64,000 nucleotides of DNA from Pedobacter aquatilis (GCF_030409415.1 NZ_JAUFPW010000035.1:248001-312000), one strand, 5' to 3'. Counted from the first letter of the stretch, positions 7,387-15,914 are shown. Notes: a model not told the origin generated them from the sequence alone. Numbers and translations: made by a program.

Positions 7387-8331
7387 TTACACAGCCGAAC
7401 TCAATTCTTGCGATTGCTCCTTTACATGCTTAATTCTATTGCTCTTTTCTGCTTCATGCAATTCCTGTTGCATAATTTTAGCAATTTTTGTGCTGCCATC
7501 GTGGCTCCAGCCTGGGGGATTAAAGATGTATTTTACCTTATCCATAAACGTTGGTGCCTTTTTAACATCAGCCGTTAAGGCGATAAATTCGTGGAAAATA
7601 ATATTAACCGGTCCGGTGTCAGTTGGTTGTGTGGTTAAACCATACTTAACTTCATCCTCTGGTAATTCTGCCTGAAAAGTGCCAAACCATCTATCCCAAA
7701 GGATTAAAACCATACCCATATTTTTATCCAAATAGCGTACATTGCTGGCGTGGTGAACACGGTGGTGAGATGGTGTAACGAAAACATATTCGTACCATTT
7801 CGGGAATTTTATATTGTATTGGGTATGAACCAAATTGCCATAAATCTGCGTAACCAAATAAGCAAAAAGAATATCTACAGCAGTAAAACCCATAAATGCT
7901 AAGGGCAAATAAAAGAAAACGCGATAGAGTGGTTCAAAAACGGTAGAACGAAATCCTGTTGTTAAATTGAAGTGCTCTGACGAATGGTGGGTAACATGCA
8001 TTGCCCAGAAAAAGCGTACGTAATGGCCAACGGTATGTAAAAACCAATACAGAAAATCTTGTGCAAGGATTAAAACCAACCAATATACCCAAACATTTGG
8101 GATTTGGAATAAGCGAAACTGATAGCAATATTCAAGTAGAAAAAAAGTACCTGTTTTCGTAGCTAAATTGATAACAATTGCAGCCGTCATCAGGTAAATG
8201 TTAGTCCAGGTATCGCGTTTGGTGTATAATTTTCTGTCGTGCAAGTAGCTGAAATACATTTCAACCAAGGTTAAAACGATTACAAAGCTAAAAAGCCCGA
8301 TTACAGAAATATCACTTCCGGTATACTTCAT
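7387..8331 (-). CDS. Fatty acid hydroxylase / sterol desaturase family membrane protein
   Basis: 314 residues with several hydrophobic helices and the three histidine boxes of the di-iron hydroxylase family: HTVGH (near residue 118), HVTHHSSEH (near 132) and HRVHHASN (near 190). Members hydroxylate or desaturate lipids in the cytoplasmic membrane using O2; the substrate is not predictable, but carotenoid, sphingolipid or ornithine-lipid tailoring are possibilities. The gene starts one base after the stop of aroB on the same strand, so it is translated from the same transcript, although a metabolic link to the shikimate pathway is not evident. Two hairpins follow it. Confidence 0.85.
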   Translation of the reverse strand: MKYTGSDISVIGLFSFVIVLTLVEMYFSYLHDRKLYTKRDTWTNIYLMTAAIVINLATKTGTFFLLEYCYQFRLFQIPNVWVYWLVLILAQDFLYWFLHTVGHYVRFFWAMHVTHHSSEHFNLTTGFRSTVFEPLYRVFFYLPLAFMGFTAVDILFAYLVTQIYGNLVHTQYNIKFPKWYEYVFVTPSHHRVHHASNVRYLDKNMGMVLILWDRWFGTFQAELPEDEVKYGLTTQPTDTGPVNIIFHEFIALTADVKKAPTFMDKVKYIFNPPGWSHDGSTKIAKIMQQELHEAEKSNRIKHVKEQSQELSSAV

Positions 8332-8332
8332 T

Positions 8333-9391
8333 TTATAAACTGTTATAATAATCTAAACTGCTCAAAATATCGGCATTGGTTACACGGCAGTTATACGTGC
8401 ATTTGCCCTGTTTTTCTAATAAAGAGAACAAAATGTTGCCATCCTCATTCTTTTTATCGCTTTGCATTAATTCCAAAAGCGTATCAAAACTTTCTTTTTT
8501 AATTTCGTATTTTGGATATAACGATAAAATATAATCGCTTATATCTTTCAATTCTTCTTTGCTTAAACCACTATTTTTGATGGATAAAGCGGCTTCGCAA
8601 ACAAAACCAATGGCAATTGCTTCACCATGTGTAAGTGTATTTTCATCATTAGCTAATGAATAACTCTCTATTGCATGCCCAATCGTATGACCGAAATTCA
8701 AAATCTTGCGCAGATTTTTTTCATGAGGGTCTATCGTTACAACTTCGTTTTTAATTTGTACTGAACGATAAATATCCTCGGCTGATGGTGTTAAATAATC
8801 AGTAGTTTGTAATTTCTCGTAATAAGCTTTATCATAAATTAAGCCATGTTTAATCATTTCGGCAAAGCCTGATAAAAGCTCTCGCTGTGGCAAGGTTTTT
8901 AAAAATTCAGTTTCAATAAAAACCATTTGAGGCAGGGTGAAAGTGCCCACCATGTTTTTTACATTGTCAATATCGATACCAGTTTTACCACCAACAGAAG
9001 CATCAACCTGTGAAAGTAGGGTAGTGGGAACGTTTACGAAATCGATACCTCTTTTGTAGGTAGAGGCGATAAAACCACCCATATCTGTAATAACACCACC
9101 GCCTAAATTAATCATCAAACTTTTGCGGTCGGCTTCAAAATCTAGGAGTGTTTTCCAAATACCGATACAGAAATCGATATTTTTGTTTTCTTCTCCGGCA
9201 GAGGTTTCAATTAAATCAAAATCAGCAAAATCGTCCATCATCGATTGAAAAATCGGTAAGCAGATTTCGCTAGTATTTTCATCAGCAAGTACAAAAACTT
9301 TGCTGTATTTATTGCTATCTATTAAATTTTGTAAGGCATCTAAATTGCTTTCGAAATAAAGCGAATGGCCTGCGCTTGTTAAGGTTTCCAT
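8333..9391 (-). CDS. aroB: 3-dehydroquinate synthase
   Basis: Turns DAHP into 3-dehydroquinate, the second shikimate step, with NAD and a divalent metal. 352 residues. The NAD-binding stretch GGGVITDMGGFIASTYKRG is near residue 97 and is followed by VPTTLLSQVDASVGGKTGID. Metal ligands are visible in GFAEMIKHG (Glu near 178), LNFGHTIGHAIE (His near 236) and HGEAIAIG (His near 254). Its start codon overlaps the stop of the upstream S4 gene by one base (TAATG), implying translational coupling. It lies apart from the other aro genes and does not share their attenuator. Confidence 0.95.
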   Translation of the reverse strand: METLTSAGHSLYFESNLDALQNLIDSNKYSKVFVLADENTSEICLPIFQSMMDDFADFDLIETSAGEENKNIDFCIGIWKTLLDFEADRKSLMINLGGGVITDMGGFIASTYKRGIDFVNVPTTLLSQVDASVGGKTGIDIDNVKNMVGTFTLPQMVFIETEFLKTLPQRELLSGFAEMIKHGLIYDKAYYEKLQTTDYLTPSAEDIYRSVQIKNEVVTIDPHEKNLRKILNFGHTIGHAIESYSLANDENTLTHGEAIAIGFVCEAALSIKNSGLSKEELKDISDYILSLYPKYEIKKESFDTLLELMQSDKKNEDGNILFSLLEKQGKCTYNCRVTNADILSSLDYYNSL

Positions 9392-9597
9392 TATATTACT
9401 TCGATTTTATCTTGTTTAAAAGTAATGATATCGCCAACCCTAACTTTATAACGTTTGCGAAACTCTACTTCACCATTACATTTAACTAAACCGTCCATAA
9501 CGGCAGCTTGGGCATCTCCACCAGTACCAACCAAACCAGTTGCTTTTAATAGCTGGATTAGCGGAATAAATTCGCCCTCTAATTTGAATTGTATCAT
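9391..9597 (-). CDS. Small S4-domain RNA-binding protein
   Basis: 68 residues that are almost entirely one S4 fold of the YaaA/YbcJ type: IPLIQLLKATGLVGTGGDAQ, then AAVMDGLVKCNGEVEFRKR and the closing strand KVRVGDIITFKQDKIEVI. S4 proteins of this size bind structured RNA, often rRNA, but the target is unknown. It is the first gene of a three-gene minus-strand operon with aroB and the hydroxylase. A TATTTTTG box at 9612-9605 on the minus strand is a candidate -7 element, but it lies only 8 bases from the ATG. Confidence 0.8.
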   Translation of the reverse strand: MIQFKLEGEFIPLIQLLKATGLVGTGGDAQAAVMDGLVKCNGEVEFRKRYKVRVGDIITFKQDKIEVI

Positions 9598-9655
9598 TTT
9601 GCTGCAAAAATACGATTATTTAGAGGTTTTACGTTTCAACAATGAATGCTTTTTA

Positions 9656-9663
9656 TAATTTTG
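9656..9663 (+). promoter_or_regulatory. Candidate -7 box of the proline dehydrogenase promoter
   Basis: TAATTTTG fits TAnnTTTG exactly and lies 26 bases before the ATG at 9690. No TTG is present at the expected upstream distance, so this is only a partial match. Confidence 0.4.
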
Positions 9664-9689
9664 CACCATTCTGACTTATTACAACCCAA

Positions 9690-10877
9690 ATGATTGATTT
9701 ATCCCCGAATAAACAACCTAATTTCGATAACACTGAAGTGGCTTTTCGCCAAAAAACCAATGCCGATTTAAAAAAAGGATATTGGTTGTTTAAAATGATT
9801 GGAAGTAACTTTTTAACCAAAGTTGGGCCACCGATTACCAATTTCTTTTTAAATATCGGTTTACCGATTCAGGGTGCTATCAAAGCCACTATTTTTAAGC
9901 AATTTTGTGGTGGTGAAACCATTGCTGAGTGCGATAAAGCAATAGCGCAACTGGCCAAAGGTGGTGTTGGAACGATTTTAGATTATTCTGTTGAAGGCGA
10001 GGAAGAAGAAGTTGTATTTGATGAAACTTGTCAGGAAATTATCCGAACCATTCTTCGTGCCGATGGCGATAAAAATATTCCGATTACGGTATTTAAAATT
10101 ACCGGGATTGGTCGCTTTGCTTTACTCGAAAAATTGGATGCCAAGCAAACTTTAACAGCCTATGAAAAAGCAGAATTTGATAAAGTAAAACTCCGTTGCG
10201 AGTTGATTTGCCGCACCGCTTTTGAAAAAAATGTGCCGATTATGATTGATGCCGAGGAGACCTGGATTCAAGATACTATTGATGAATTGGCTTTGGATAT
10301 GATGCGCAAATTTAACCAGAAACGTATTATCGTGTACAATACCTATCAAATGTATCGCCACGATAAATTGGCCGATATGAAAGCCGACCACCTGATTGCT
10401 AAAGCAGCCGGATTTATCCTGGGTGTTAAAATGGTTCGCGGTGCATACATGGAAAAGGAGCGTAAACGTGCTGAAGAAAAGGGTTATCCATCGCCAATTC
10501 AACCCGATAAAGAATCATCTGATAGAGATTATAATGAATCGCTGCGTTACTGTGTAGACCATATTGAAGAAATTGCGATCGTTTGTGGTACGCATAACGA
10601 AGATAGCAGTCGATTGTTAACCTACCTTTTAGATGAGAAGAAAGTGGCGCATAACCATCCTCATGTTTACTTTGCACAACTTTTAGGTATGAGCGATAAC
10701 CTAAGTTTTAACCTTGCCGATGCCAATTATAATGTAGCTAAGTACGTTCCGTATGGTCCAATAAAAGCGGTTATGCCATATTTGTTTAGACGAGCGCAGG
10801 AAAATACTTCGGTTGCCGGCCAAACCGGTAGAGAGTTAGGTTTAATTGAACGTGAACTGAAAAGACGTAAATTATAA
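9690..10877 (+). CDS. Proline dehydrogenase (FAD)
   Basis: Oxidises L-proline to pyrroline-5-carboxylate, passing electrons to the membrane quinone pool. 395 residues forming a single PRODH beta/alpha barrel with no P5C dehydrogenase domain, so it is the monofunctional type. Recognisable parts are MIDAEETWIQDTIDELALDM near residue 190, VKMVRGAYMEKERKRAEEKG near 247, CGTHNEDSSRL near 290, FAQLLGMSDNLSF near 327, YVPYGPIKAVMPYLFRRAQEN near 350 and the closing RELGLIERELKRR. It is a lone plus-strand gene, divergent from the S4-aroB operon. Confidence 0.93.
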   Translation: MIDLSPNKQPNFDNTEVAFRQKTNADLKKGYWLFKMIGSNFLTKVGPPITNFFLNIGLPIQGAIKATIFKQFCGGETIAECDKAIAQLAKGGVGTILDYSVEGEEEEVVFDETCQEIIRTILRADGDKNIPITVFKITGIGRFALLEKLDAKQTLTAYEKAEFDKVKLRCELICRTAFEKNVPIMIDAEETWIQDTIDELALDMMRKFNQKRIIVYNTYQMYRHDKLADMKADHLIAKAAGFILGVKMVRGAYMEKERKRAEEKGYPSPIQPDKESSDRDYNESLRYCVDHIEEIAIVCGTHNEDSSRLLTYLLDEKKVAHNHPHVYFAQLLGMSDNLSFNLADANYNVAKYVPYGPIKAVMPYLFRRAQENTSVAGQTGRELGLIERELKRRKL

Positions 10878-10970
10878 AAATACTTAATTGATGAAAAGTA
10901 GAATTACCGAAAGGATGATTCCATTTTTTATTTGGAAATGAAAGGGCAGTGGCTCTTCGGATTCAGTAGT

Positions 10971-11117
10971 CCCGCTTTTTGTTACAATCTTTTAAAAATA
11001 CTTCTGTCATTCTGAGGAACGAAGAATCTGTTTCATCGGTTGCAGATGCTTCGTGCCTCAGCATGACAATATATTCAAGGTTGCTGCTTTTTTAAAAGTA
11101 TGTCCACTACAATCGGG
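10971..11117. repeat. Large imperfect inverted repeat with a family A element nested inside
   Basis: The outer arms run from CCCGCTTTTTGTTACAATC to ACTACAATCGGG, with TTTTAAAAATACTT facing TTTTTTAAAAGTATG further in. Between them sits a family A copy (11006-11067). The 358-base gap 10878-11235 holds no other convincing feature. Confidence 0.5.
11006..11067. repeat. Dispersed inverted repeat, family A variant (copy 2)
   Basis: The left arm GTCATTCTGAGGAACGAAGA and the right arm GCTTCGTGCCTCAGCATGAC pair imperfectly. It is the CTGAGG/CTCAGC variant of the CGCAATGACG family. Confidence 0.65.
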
Positions 11118-11235
11118 TTTAAAAACAAAAGGTTTTTCGCTAGAGCCGCTAATCGAGGATGAATAAATAGCAGATTATATATTTCGATTAGTTGCAATTC
11201 TTTGCCGTTGGTTTCAACCAACGGATAAAATAATT

Positions 11236-11559
11236 TTAATCTTTCTTAACCACAAAACTTTGTTTGCCAGTTAACAAATCGTAAAATAAGATAAAATCGC
11301 TGGCTAAACTGTAGCCTGGATATTGAAAGGTTGCAGGTTTGTTTTTCTCGAAGAAAAAATGACCAGCCCATGCAAAGCCATAGCCTAAAATTGGCATTGC
11401 TAAAAAGAAAAGCCAATTATGAAACATAAAACCCGTAAAAAAAGCCAATACAACTAAGCCCGTCCCAATAAAATGTAAAACTCTGGAGGTCGTGTTAATG
11501 TGTTCTGTTAAGTAATAAGGATAAAACTCTTTAAGTGATTTAAATTTCTTTTCCGTCAT
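11236..11559 (-). CDS. DUF962 / Mpo1-like membrane protein
   Basis: 107 residues. The start FKSLKEFYPYYLTEHINTTSRVLHFIGT carries the histidines that in yeast Mpo1 form part of an Fe-dependent 2-hydroxy fatty acid dioxygenase site. Two hydrophobic hairpins follow (LVVLAFFTGFMFHNWLFFLA and PILGYGFAWAGHFFFEKN), and the end has NKPATFQYPGYSLASDFILF. The family reading is firm; enzyme activity in bacteria is inferred only from the yeast homologue. It lies 9 bases downstream of the HAD gene on the same strand. Confidence 0.8.
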   Translation of the reverse strand: MTEKKFKSLKEFYPYYLTEHINTTSRVLHFIGTGLVVLAFFTGFMFHNWLFFLAMPILGYGFAWAGHFFFEKNKPATFQYPGYSLASDFILFYDLLTGKQSFVVKKD

Positions 11560-11568
11560 AACTTTAAT

Positions 11569-12204
11569 TTAAAAAATTCCGTTGGCTTTCAAAAATGCCT
11601 CTAATTCGGCAGGTTTTTCTGTCATCAGCAATGTATTTAAACCCACTTTTTTTGCACCCTCGATGTGTTGCGGACTATCATCAATGAATAAAGTCTCTGC
11701 CGGGTTTAAGTTGTTTTCTTTTAAAACCTGTTCGAAAATATTTTTATTTGGCTTACGCAATTTCATATGTTGAGAAAAGTAGGCTTTCTCAAAATACGTA
11801 TCGTAATTATTTAGTTTAAAAGTTGTTTTTAAATAATTAATAATCCAATCGTAGTGAATTTCGTTATTGTTACTTAAAAGAAATGTGCGGTATTTCTCCT
11901 TAACTTTTAAAAGTAGTTCGTGGTTTTGCTGATGTGTTCCAATTAACAAGCTGTTCCATGCATCATCAATTTGACTGTCAGTTAATTCAGGTTTATTGGC
12001 CGCTTTTCTAATGCCATCTCTAAACTCAGCTGGCAAAATTGCTCCAGTTTCAAAATCATCAAACAATTGATTGTGAGCTTTGTGCGCAAAGAAATTTTCT
12101 ATATCTGTTATGCCAAGTTTTTGGAAAGATGCTTGCGCAATTCTAAAATCTATATCGAAAATTACGTTTCCGTAGTCAAAAATGATGTTTTTTATATTCT
12201 GCAT
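11569..12204 (-). CDS. HAD-superfamily hydrolase (subfamily IA)
   Basis: 211 residues from the ATG at 12204 (MQNIKNIIFDYGNVIFDIDF). A TTG at 12225 could add seven residues but has no support. HAD motifs are present: DYGNVIFD (motif I; the Asp nucleophile is D10 and the usual second Asp is replaced by Asn), FLLSNNNEIH (motif II), a Lys in KLRKPNKNIF (motif III) and LFIDDSPQHIEGAKKVGL (motif IV). This resembles YihX-like sugar phosphatases such as alpha-D-glucose-1-phosphatase. It is probably co-transcribed with the DUF962 gene. Confidence 0.82.
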   Translation of the reverse strand: MQNIKNIIFDYGNVIFDIDFRIAQASFQKLGITDIENFFAHKAHNQLFDDFETGAILPAEFRDGIRKAANKPELTDSQIDDAWNSLLIGTHQQNHELLLKVKEKYRTFLLSNNNEIHYDWIINYLKTTFKLNNYDTYFEKAYFSQHMKLRKPNKNIFEQVLKENNLNPAETLFIDDSPQHIEGAKKVGLNTLLMTEKPAELEAFLKANGIF

Positions 12205-12270
12205 GTGGGCTTTTACTTTGTGCAAATATCCTCAAATATTTATGATTCCACCCAATCAATTTAAATTTCT

Positions 12271-12465
12271 CTAGCAAACATTTTTGATTTTTCTGATTTC
12301 AATTTCCGCACCATTATTCAGTAGAAATGTAAATTGCCAATACAAATCGGTCACCATCACATCAATGCTTTTAATGGTTCCAGAAATTCCAGCATTTTCA
12401 ATCAAAGTATTTTCTTTCAAACTTAACAATTCTGATGTTGGCGTGTCTTCATCGATTTTTATCAT
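12271..12465 (-). CDS. Small hypothetical protein
   Basis: 64 residues, not recognised. It is acidic at the start (MIKIDEDTPTSELLSL), then GISGTIKSIDVMVTDLYWQF suggests a small beta-barrel or SH3-like fold, ending in basic EIRKIKNVC. Base composition and codon use match neighbouring genes, and it is placed cleanly between the HAD gene and the patatin gene on the same strand. Confidence 0.5.
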   Translation of the reverse strand: MIKIDEDTPTSELLSLKENTLIENAGISGTIKSIDVMVTDLYWQFTFLLNNGAEIEIRKIKNVC

Positions 12466-12516
12466 GCCTAAATATACTAGCTTAAAACGAGGAGATTCAA
12501 ATCAGTTCATAAAAAA

Positions 12517-13830
12517 CTAAATTGGATTGCAGTTTAGCCATCTGTTTTTTGCTTTAACATAAGTATCATCGCCAAGGTGCTTCCCATTTCCGTCACCTCT
12601 TATTAATTGGTTTGCCAGTGTTGCACCACCATTGCCAGTAATAAAGTTTGCACATAATTGCTTAATTAAATCAACATCTTCATTGGCAACAGCATCCATA
12701 TCCAAGTCCATTATTTTTGCAAAATTTTCTGTTCCGTTGGCCTGCATTTTATACACATCTGGAGCTTCAAAAATTTGTGTAGAGGTATTTAAAATTGGCT
12801 TAATGCATGGATTAATCCTTACTAAACAAGCCGTATTACTTAAAGATGGATCTAAGATAGAATAAGCAATAAACGTTGCGGAATCAGGTGGGTCGCCTAA
12901 TATACTTGTCGACATTTTTTTAATATCCGAAACAAAAGTTAAGTTATAATCTGTAAAGGCTAATTTGTTCTTCCTATTCTTTTGAAATATGTTTTGTATT
13001 TCCGGGTTGCTCGAAGTCTGATAGTCTGAAATCATTGCTTGTCCACCAGTTGCAGTACCTAATGACAAGATTTTATAATCACTTAAAGGAATATTATTAT
13101 TTGTTAAAGCTTCTACTAATCCGGCTAACACAGGATTGTTAAAACCCGAAACTCCACCATCCCACATTTTTGTATTACGAACATCCTGCCCATTTAATTG
13201 GTTAATCCTAATCTCGGCTGGTGCATCAAAATAATTTACTGGTGCATTGCTCGATGCATGTATGGCATGCCCTAAACTTACCTGATAATATTTGCCACCA
13301 CTAAATGCATCAGTTTTGCTTGCAACATTCGAACGAAAAAATGTTGCTCTTTGTCTAAAATAATCAAATCCAATTATTAATATTTGCAATTCTGGCTTAC
13401 CAATAATTTTTGGTAATTCATTCAGGTTAATATTTAATGTTGGTTGTGTGGTTTTTCCCTCGAGCATTAACTTATTGTAAGCTTGTAGAACATTTTGTAA
13501 GCCCGAGAGCTTGCGTTCCATGCTATATTTCGGACCTAAAACGTTTGTTAAACTTGCAATGTTGCGCCATTTAAGTTTTTCCCAAAAGGATAATTTAGAA
13601 AATACCTGCTTTCTCTTATCTTCATCCTCAAAAACTGAAATAATCTCGCTTAATTTCATGTCGTTGCAAAGTGTTGCAAGCACTAAACTACCTCCCGAAT
13701 TGGCAATAACCATATCAAATTTCTTAAGTAATTCATGACCATTCAAGTCGCCATAAATATCTTGAAGTACCCGAGCCTGAATTAAAGCCCACGAACCGCC
13801 ACCATCTAGCGATAAAATTTTGTAAGACAT
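12517..13830 (-). CDS. Patatin-like phospholipase
   Basis: 437 residues with the patatin Ser-Asp dyad layout: the oxyanion loop DGGGSWALIQ at residues 9-18, the nucleophile elbow IANSGGSLV with S45, and the Asp in MWDGGVSGFNNP near residue 223. The elbow is A-N-S-G-G rather than the strict G-x-S-x-G. No signal peptide, so it is probably cytoplasmic. Members release fatty acids from phospholipids; some act as defence effectors, but nothing next to this gene (no nucleotide cyclase) supports that here. The upstream neighbour is a divergent PAS-LuxR regulator. Confidence 0.85.
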   Translation of the reverse strand: MSYKILSLDGGGSWALIQARVLQDIYGDLNGHELLKKFDMVIANSGGSLVLATLCNDMKLSEIISVFEDEDKRKQVFSKLSFWEKLKWRNIASLTNVLGPKYSMERKLSGLQNVLQAYNKLMLEGKTTQPTLNINLNELPKIIGKPELQILIIGFDYFRQRATFFRSNVASKTDAFSGGKYYQVSLGHAIHASSNAPVNYFDAPAEIRINQLNGQDVRNTKMWDGGVSGFNNPVLAGLVEALTNNNIPLSDYKILSLGTATGGQAMISDYQTSSNPEIQNIFQKNRKNKLAFTDYNLTFVSDIKKMSTSILGDPPDSATFIAYSILDPSLSNTACLVRINPCIKPILNTSTQIFEAPDVYKMQANGTENFAKIMDLDMDAVANEDVDLIKQLCANFITGNGGATLANQLIRGDGNGKHLGDDTYVKAKNRWLNCNPI

Positions 13831-14018
13831 AATTTTAGATTTTGAGTTGCGTGTTTTTTAGAAGGATGTTCTTTTTAAGTAAGTTACGAGTTTTTTATCC
13901 TTTAGTTAATACAATATCACAAATATTAATTAATGAGATTATCCCTCAAAAGGGGGATTTTAAATCTATTACTTCTCAGAAAAAGATTGTAATTTTATAA
14001 TTAATTAATTCTCTCATT

Positions 14019-14783
14019 ATGAATGTGTTGAATAATATATCAGTCGGGGAGCTTTATAAAATTGCCGGCTATTCAAATAAACTCCAGAAAATTACTGCGC
14101 CTGTTGAATTTATTCCTGAAATAATCGACCATAAATCAGAAAGTAGCATCGGTTATCAAGCAATTTTTAACTGGTCTTGTATGCAGTATTTAAGTGTTAG
14201 CAATTCTATTAAAACAATTTTAGGCTACGAACCAGAAGTTCTTATAAAAAAAGGCTTAAATTTTGGATTGAGTATAATTCATCCGTCCGATTTGGAAAGG
14301 CTCAGAGCGGTGCATCAATCGATATTCGATTATTATTACAATACACCTCAGAACCAACGTTTAAAGTTGCGTTTCGGATATAATTTTAGGATTAAAGCTA
14401 AAGATCATAATTACATCCACATTTTAAGGCAGAGTAATTTTATGAGTTTTACGGAAGATGGGAAGCCTACAATCGAGTATGTTAACTGTACAGATATTAC
14501 CGGATTTAGCTTTAATAACATAATTACCTTAACCGTTCACTTGCTCTCTAGCTCGGGCACATTTGTACTTTGCCACGAAACTGAATTTCCAGAAGTGAAT
14601 AATAATTTATCTAAAAGGGAAAAAGAAGTATTAGAATTAGCCAGACAAGGCTACACAAGCAAGCAAATTGCGGATAAGCTTTATTTATGTACAGAAACGA
14701 TAAAAAGCCACAGAAAACACATAATTGCTAAAACAGGTACTGGCAATATGGCTGCGGCAATAAACAAAATTATTAGACATTAA
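14019..14783 (+). CDS. PAS-domain LuxR/GerE-type transcriptional regulator
   Basis: 254 residues. Residues about 45-165 look like a PAS sensor fold (YLSVSNSIKTILGYEPEVLI, LSIIHPSDLERLR, YIHILRQSNFM), and residues about 190-254 are a LuxR helix-turn-helix (LSKREKEVLELARQGYTSKQ, LCTETIKSHRKHI). The signal is unknown. It is divergent from the patatin gene; a hairpin-like ATCCCTC-AAAA-GGGGGAT lies at 13941-13958 in the shared upstream region and could be an operator. Confidence 0.87.
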   Translation: MNVLNNISVGELYKIAGYSNKLQKITAPVEFIPEIIDHKSESSIGYQAIFNWSCMQYLSVSNSIKTILGYEPEVLIKKGLNFGLSIIHPSDLERLRAVHQSIFDYYYNTPQNQRLKLRFGYNFRIKAKDHNYIHILRQSNFMSFTEDGKPTIEYVNCTDITGFSFNNIITLTVHLLSSSGTFVLCHETEFPEVNNNLSKREKEVLELARQGYTSKQIADKLYLCTETIKSHRKHIIAKTGTGNMAAAINKIIRH

Positions 14784-14828
14784 ATCTAAAACTTACGTCT
14801 CTATGGAATGGTTTTTGATTTTAACTTA

Positions 14829-14902
14829 AATGTAATCACGTATTGTCTGCAATTATAGATTAATCTAAAAACCAGACAATTGCTAAACTATGTAATTACA
14901 TT
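14829..14902. repeat. Long nested palindrome downstream of the LuxR gene
   Basis: Three symmetrical pairs are nested: AATGTAAT/ATTACATT outside, ATTGTCTG/CAGACAAT in the middle, and the perfect 12-mer TAGATTAATCTA at the core. The unit is 74 bases. It may fold as a cruciform or a structured RNA at the 3' end of the regulator mRNA. Confidence 0.55.
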
Positions 14903-14960
14903 ATTTATTTATCGGATAATTTTTTATTACCACTAATAAAGTAATTACCTGATAAATTGA

Positions 14961-14986
14961 AAAGAGGGATTAATTTCCCTCTTTTT
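14961..14986. terminator. Bidirectional intrinsic terminator
   Basis: AAAGAGGGA, six-base loop, TCCCTCTTT, flanked by A-rich and T-rich sequence. It lies between the ends of the converging LuxR-type gene and the small minus-strand gene, and its last bases overlap the stop codon of the latter. Confidence 0.8.
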
Positions 14987-15167
14987 ATTTTCTAATGCTA
15001 ATTATCCTTCCGGTAACCAAATGAAATTCATAGTTTCGGTATAAAGCATCATCAATAATCTCTATACGCTCAACTAAACCTGTTTTGCTGAATGTATCAG
15101 TTACTAAATCGCCTCTTTTTATTTCTTGAAGTTCATCAATTGAAGTATCGCCATTTATCCTTTTCAT
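14985..15167 (-). CDS. Small hypothetical protein
   Basis: 60 residues from the ATG at 15167 (MKRINGDTSIDELQEIKRGD). An ATG at 15197 would add ten residues, so the start is uncertain. Not assigned to a family; the pattern DLVTDTFSKTGLVERIEIID then FHLVTGRIISIRK looks like a compact SH3-like beta barrel. Its stop falls in the flank of a strong terminator, which supports it as a real transcribed gene. Confidence 0.5.
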   Translation of the reverse strand: MKRINGDTSIDELQEIKRGDLVTDTFSKTGLVERIEIIDDALYRNYEFHLVTGRIISIRK

Positions 15168-15289
15168 GGCGTAAAAGTAATTATAGATTTTGAGCATTTA
15201 AATTAACAATAAAATAACTTATTCTCAAACAGAGTGCTTTATAACTCGAAAGTCTGCGTAATGTCATATATTCTTAATACCTTTCAAAT

Positions 15290-15385
15290 ATGGGCGATAC
15301 ACTGAATTTTATACTTGGAGTAATTTTTATTATTGGCGGTTTTAGCGTTTTCTGCGTTATTTTTGGTGGGGGTAGAAAAAGTTAG
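15290..15385 (+). CDS. Putative 31-residue single-pass membrane protein
   Basis: ATG to TAG, reading MGDTLNFILGVIFIIGG then FSVFCVIFGGGRKS. One hydrophobic helix of about 20 residues with a basic tail, typical of real small membrane proteins. It is followed by a hairpin (15407-15441). No good promoter was seen, and similarity searches would be needed to confirm it. Confidence 0.35.
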   Translation: MGDTLNFILGVIFIIGGFSVFCVIFGGGRKS

Positions 15386-15406
15386 TTTTAATCAAATATT
15401 AACTTC

Positions 15407-15441
15407 ATTAAATATTTCCTTAGTAAGGATGAATATTTAAT
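15407..15441. terminator. Hairpin between convergent small genes
   Basis: ATTAAATATT, CCTTA, TAAGG, AATATTTAAT form a near-continuous stem around a single central base. It ends inside the stop region of the 15437-15793 gene and could terminate transcription from either side. Confidence 0.5.
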
Positions 15442-15793
15442 TACCCTGTTTATTTCTTTTCATAATATCAAAATATATATCGCCCTTGAGCTGATTTATT
15501 TTAACAATAACTTCAGTTATAACACTTTTATCTTTTAAGGCAGTTGGGAGCGATAAAGAATACTGAAATTTATAATCTGTAAAATCTGTCACATTACTTG
15601 TACTGTAGCAAAAAAAATAACCTCCCTTGTTGGCACTTCTTACATACCAATTAAGAATGTTCGGTTCATTATAATTGGCGTGTTTTATCTTGGTATTGTA
15701 AACCTGAATTTTAACGACATCAGCTTCTGGGATGTCTTTTTTACATCCTTGGAATAAAATAAATATTAAGAAGTATTTTATAATATTTTTCAC
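15437..15793 (-). CDS. Small hypothetical lipoprotein
   Basis: 118 residues with a lipoprotein signal (MKNIIKYFLIFILFQGC, lipid-modified C17). The mature part has beta-strand character (VVKIQVYNTKIKHANYN, YKFQYSLSLPTALKD, VITEVIVKINQLKGDIYFDI). No family recognised. It is presumably anchored to the inner or outer membrane. Confidence 0.6.
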   Translation of the reverse strand: MKNIIKYFLIFILFQGCKKDIPEADVVKIQVYNTKIKHANYNEPNILNWYVRSANKGGYFFCYSTSNVTDFTDYKFQYSLSLPTALKDKSVITEVIVKINQLKGDIYFDIMKRNKQGN

Positions 15794-15914
15794 AAATTTA
15801 TAACAATCTTCGGGCTCTATATGTTTTAATAAATGCGCAAAAATTTAATTTATTGTATTTTTTATAATACATTTCAATCTCTAGAATGTAAGTTTTACAT
15901 GCGCTGAAAAAATA

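Noticed and set aside
12517..13830. Patatin considered as part of an anti-phage CBASS system
   Set aside because: No cyclase, ubiquitin-like or other defence gene lies beside it; neighbours are ordinary metabolic and regulatory genes.
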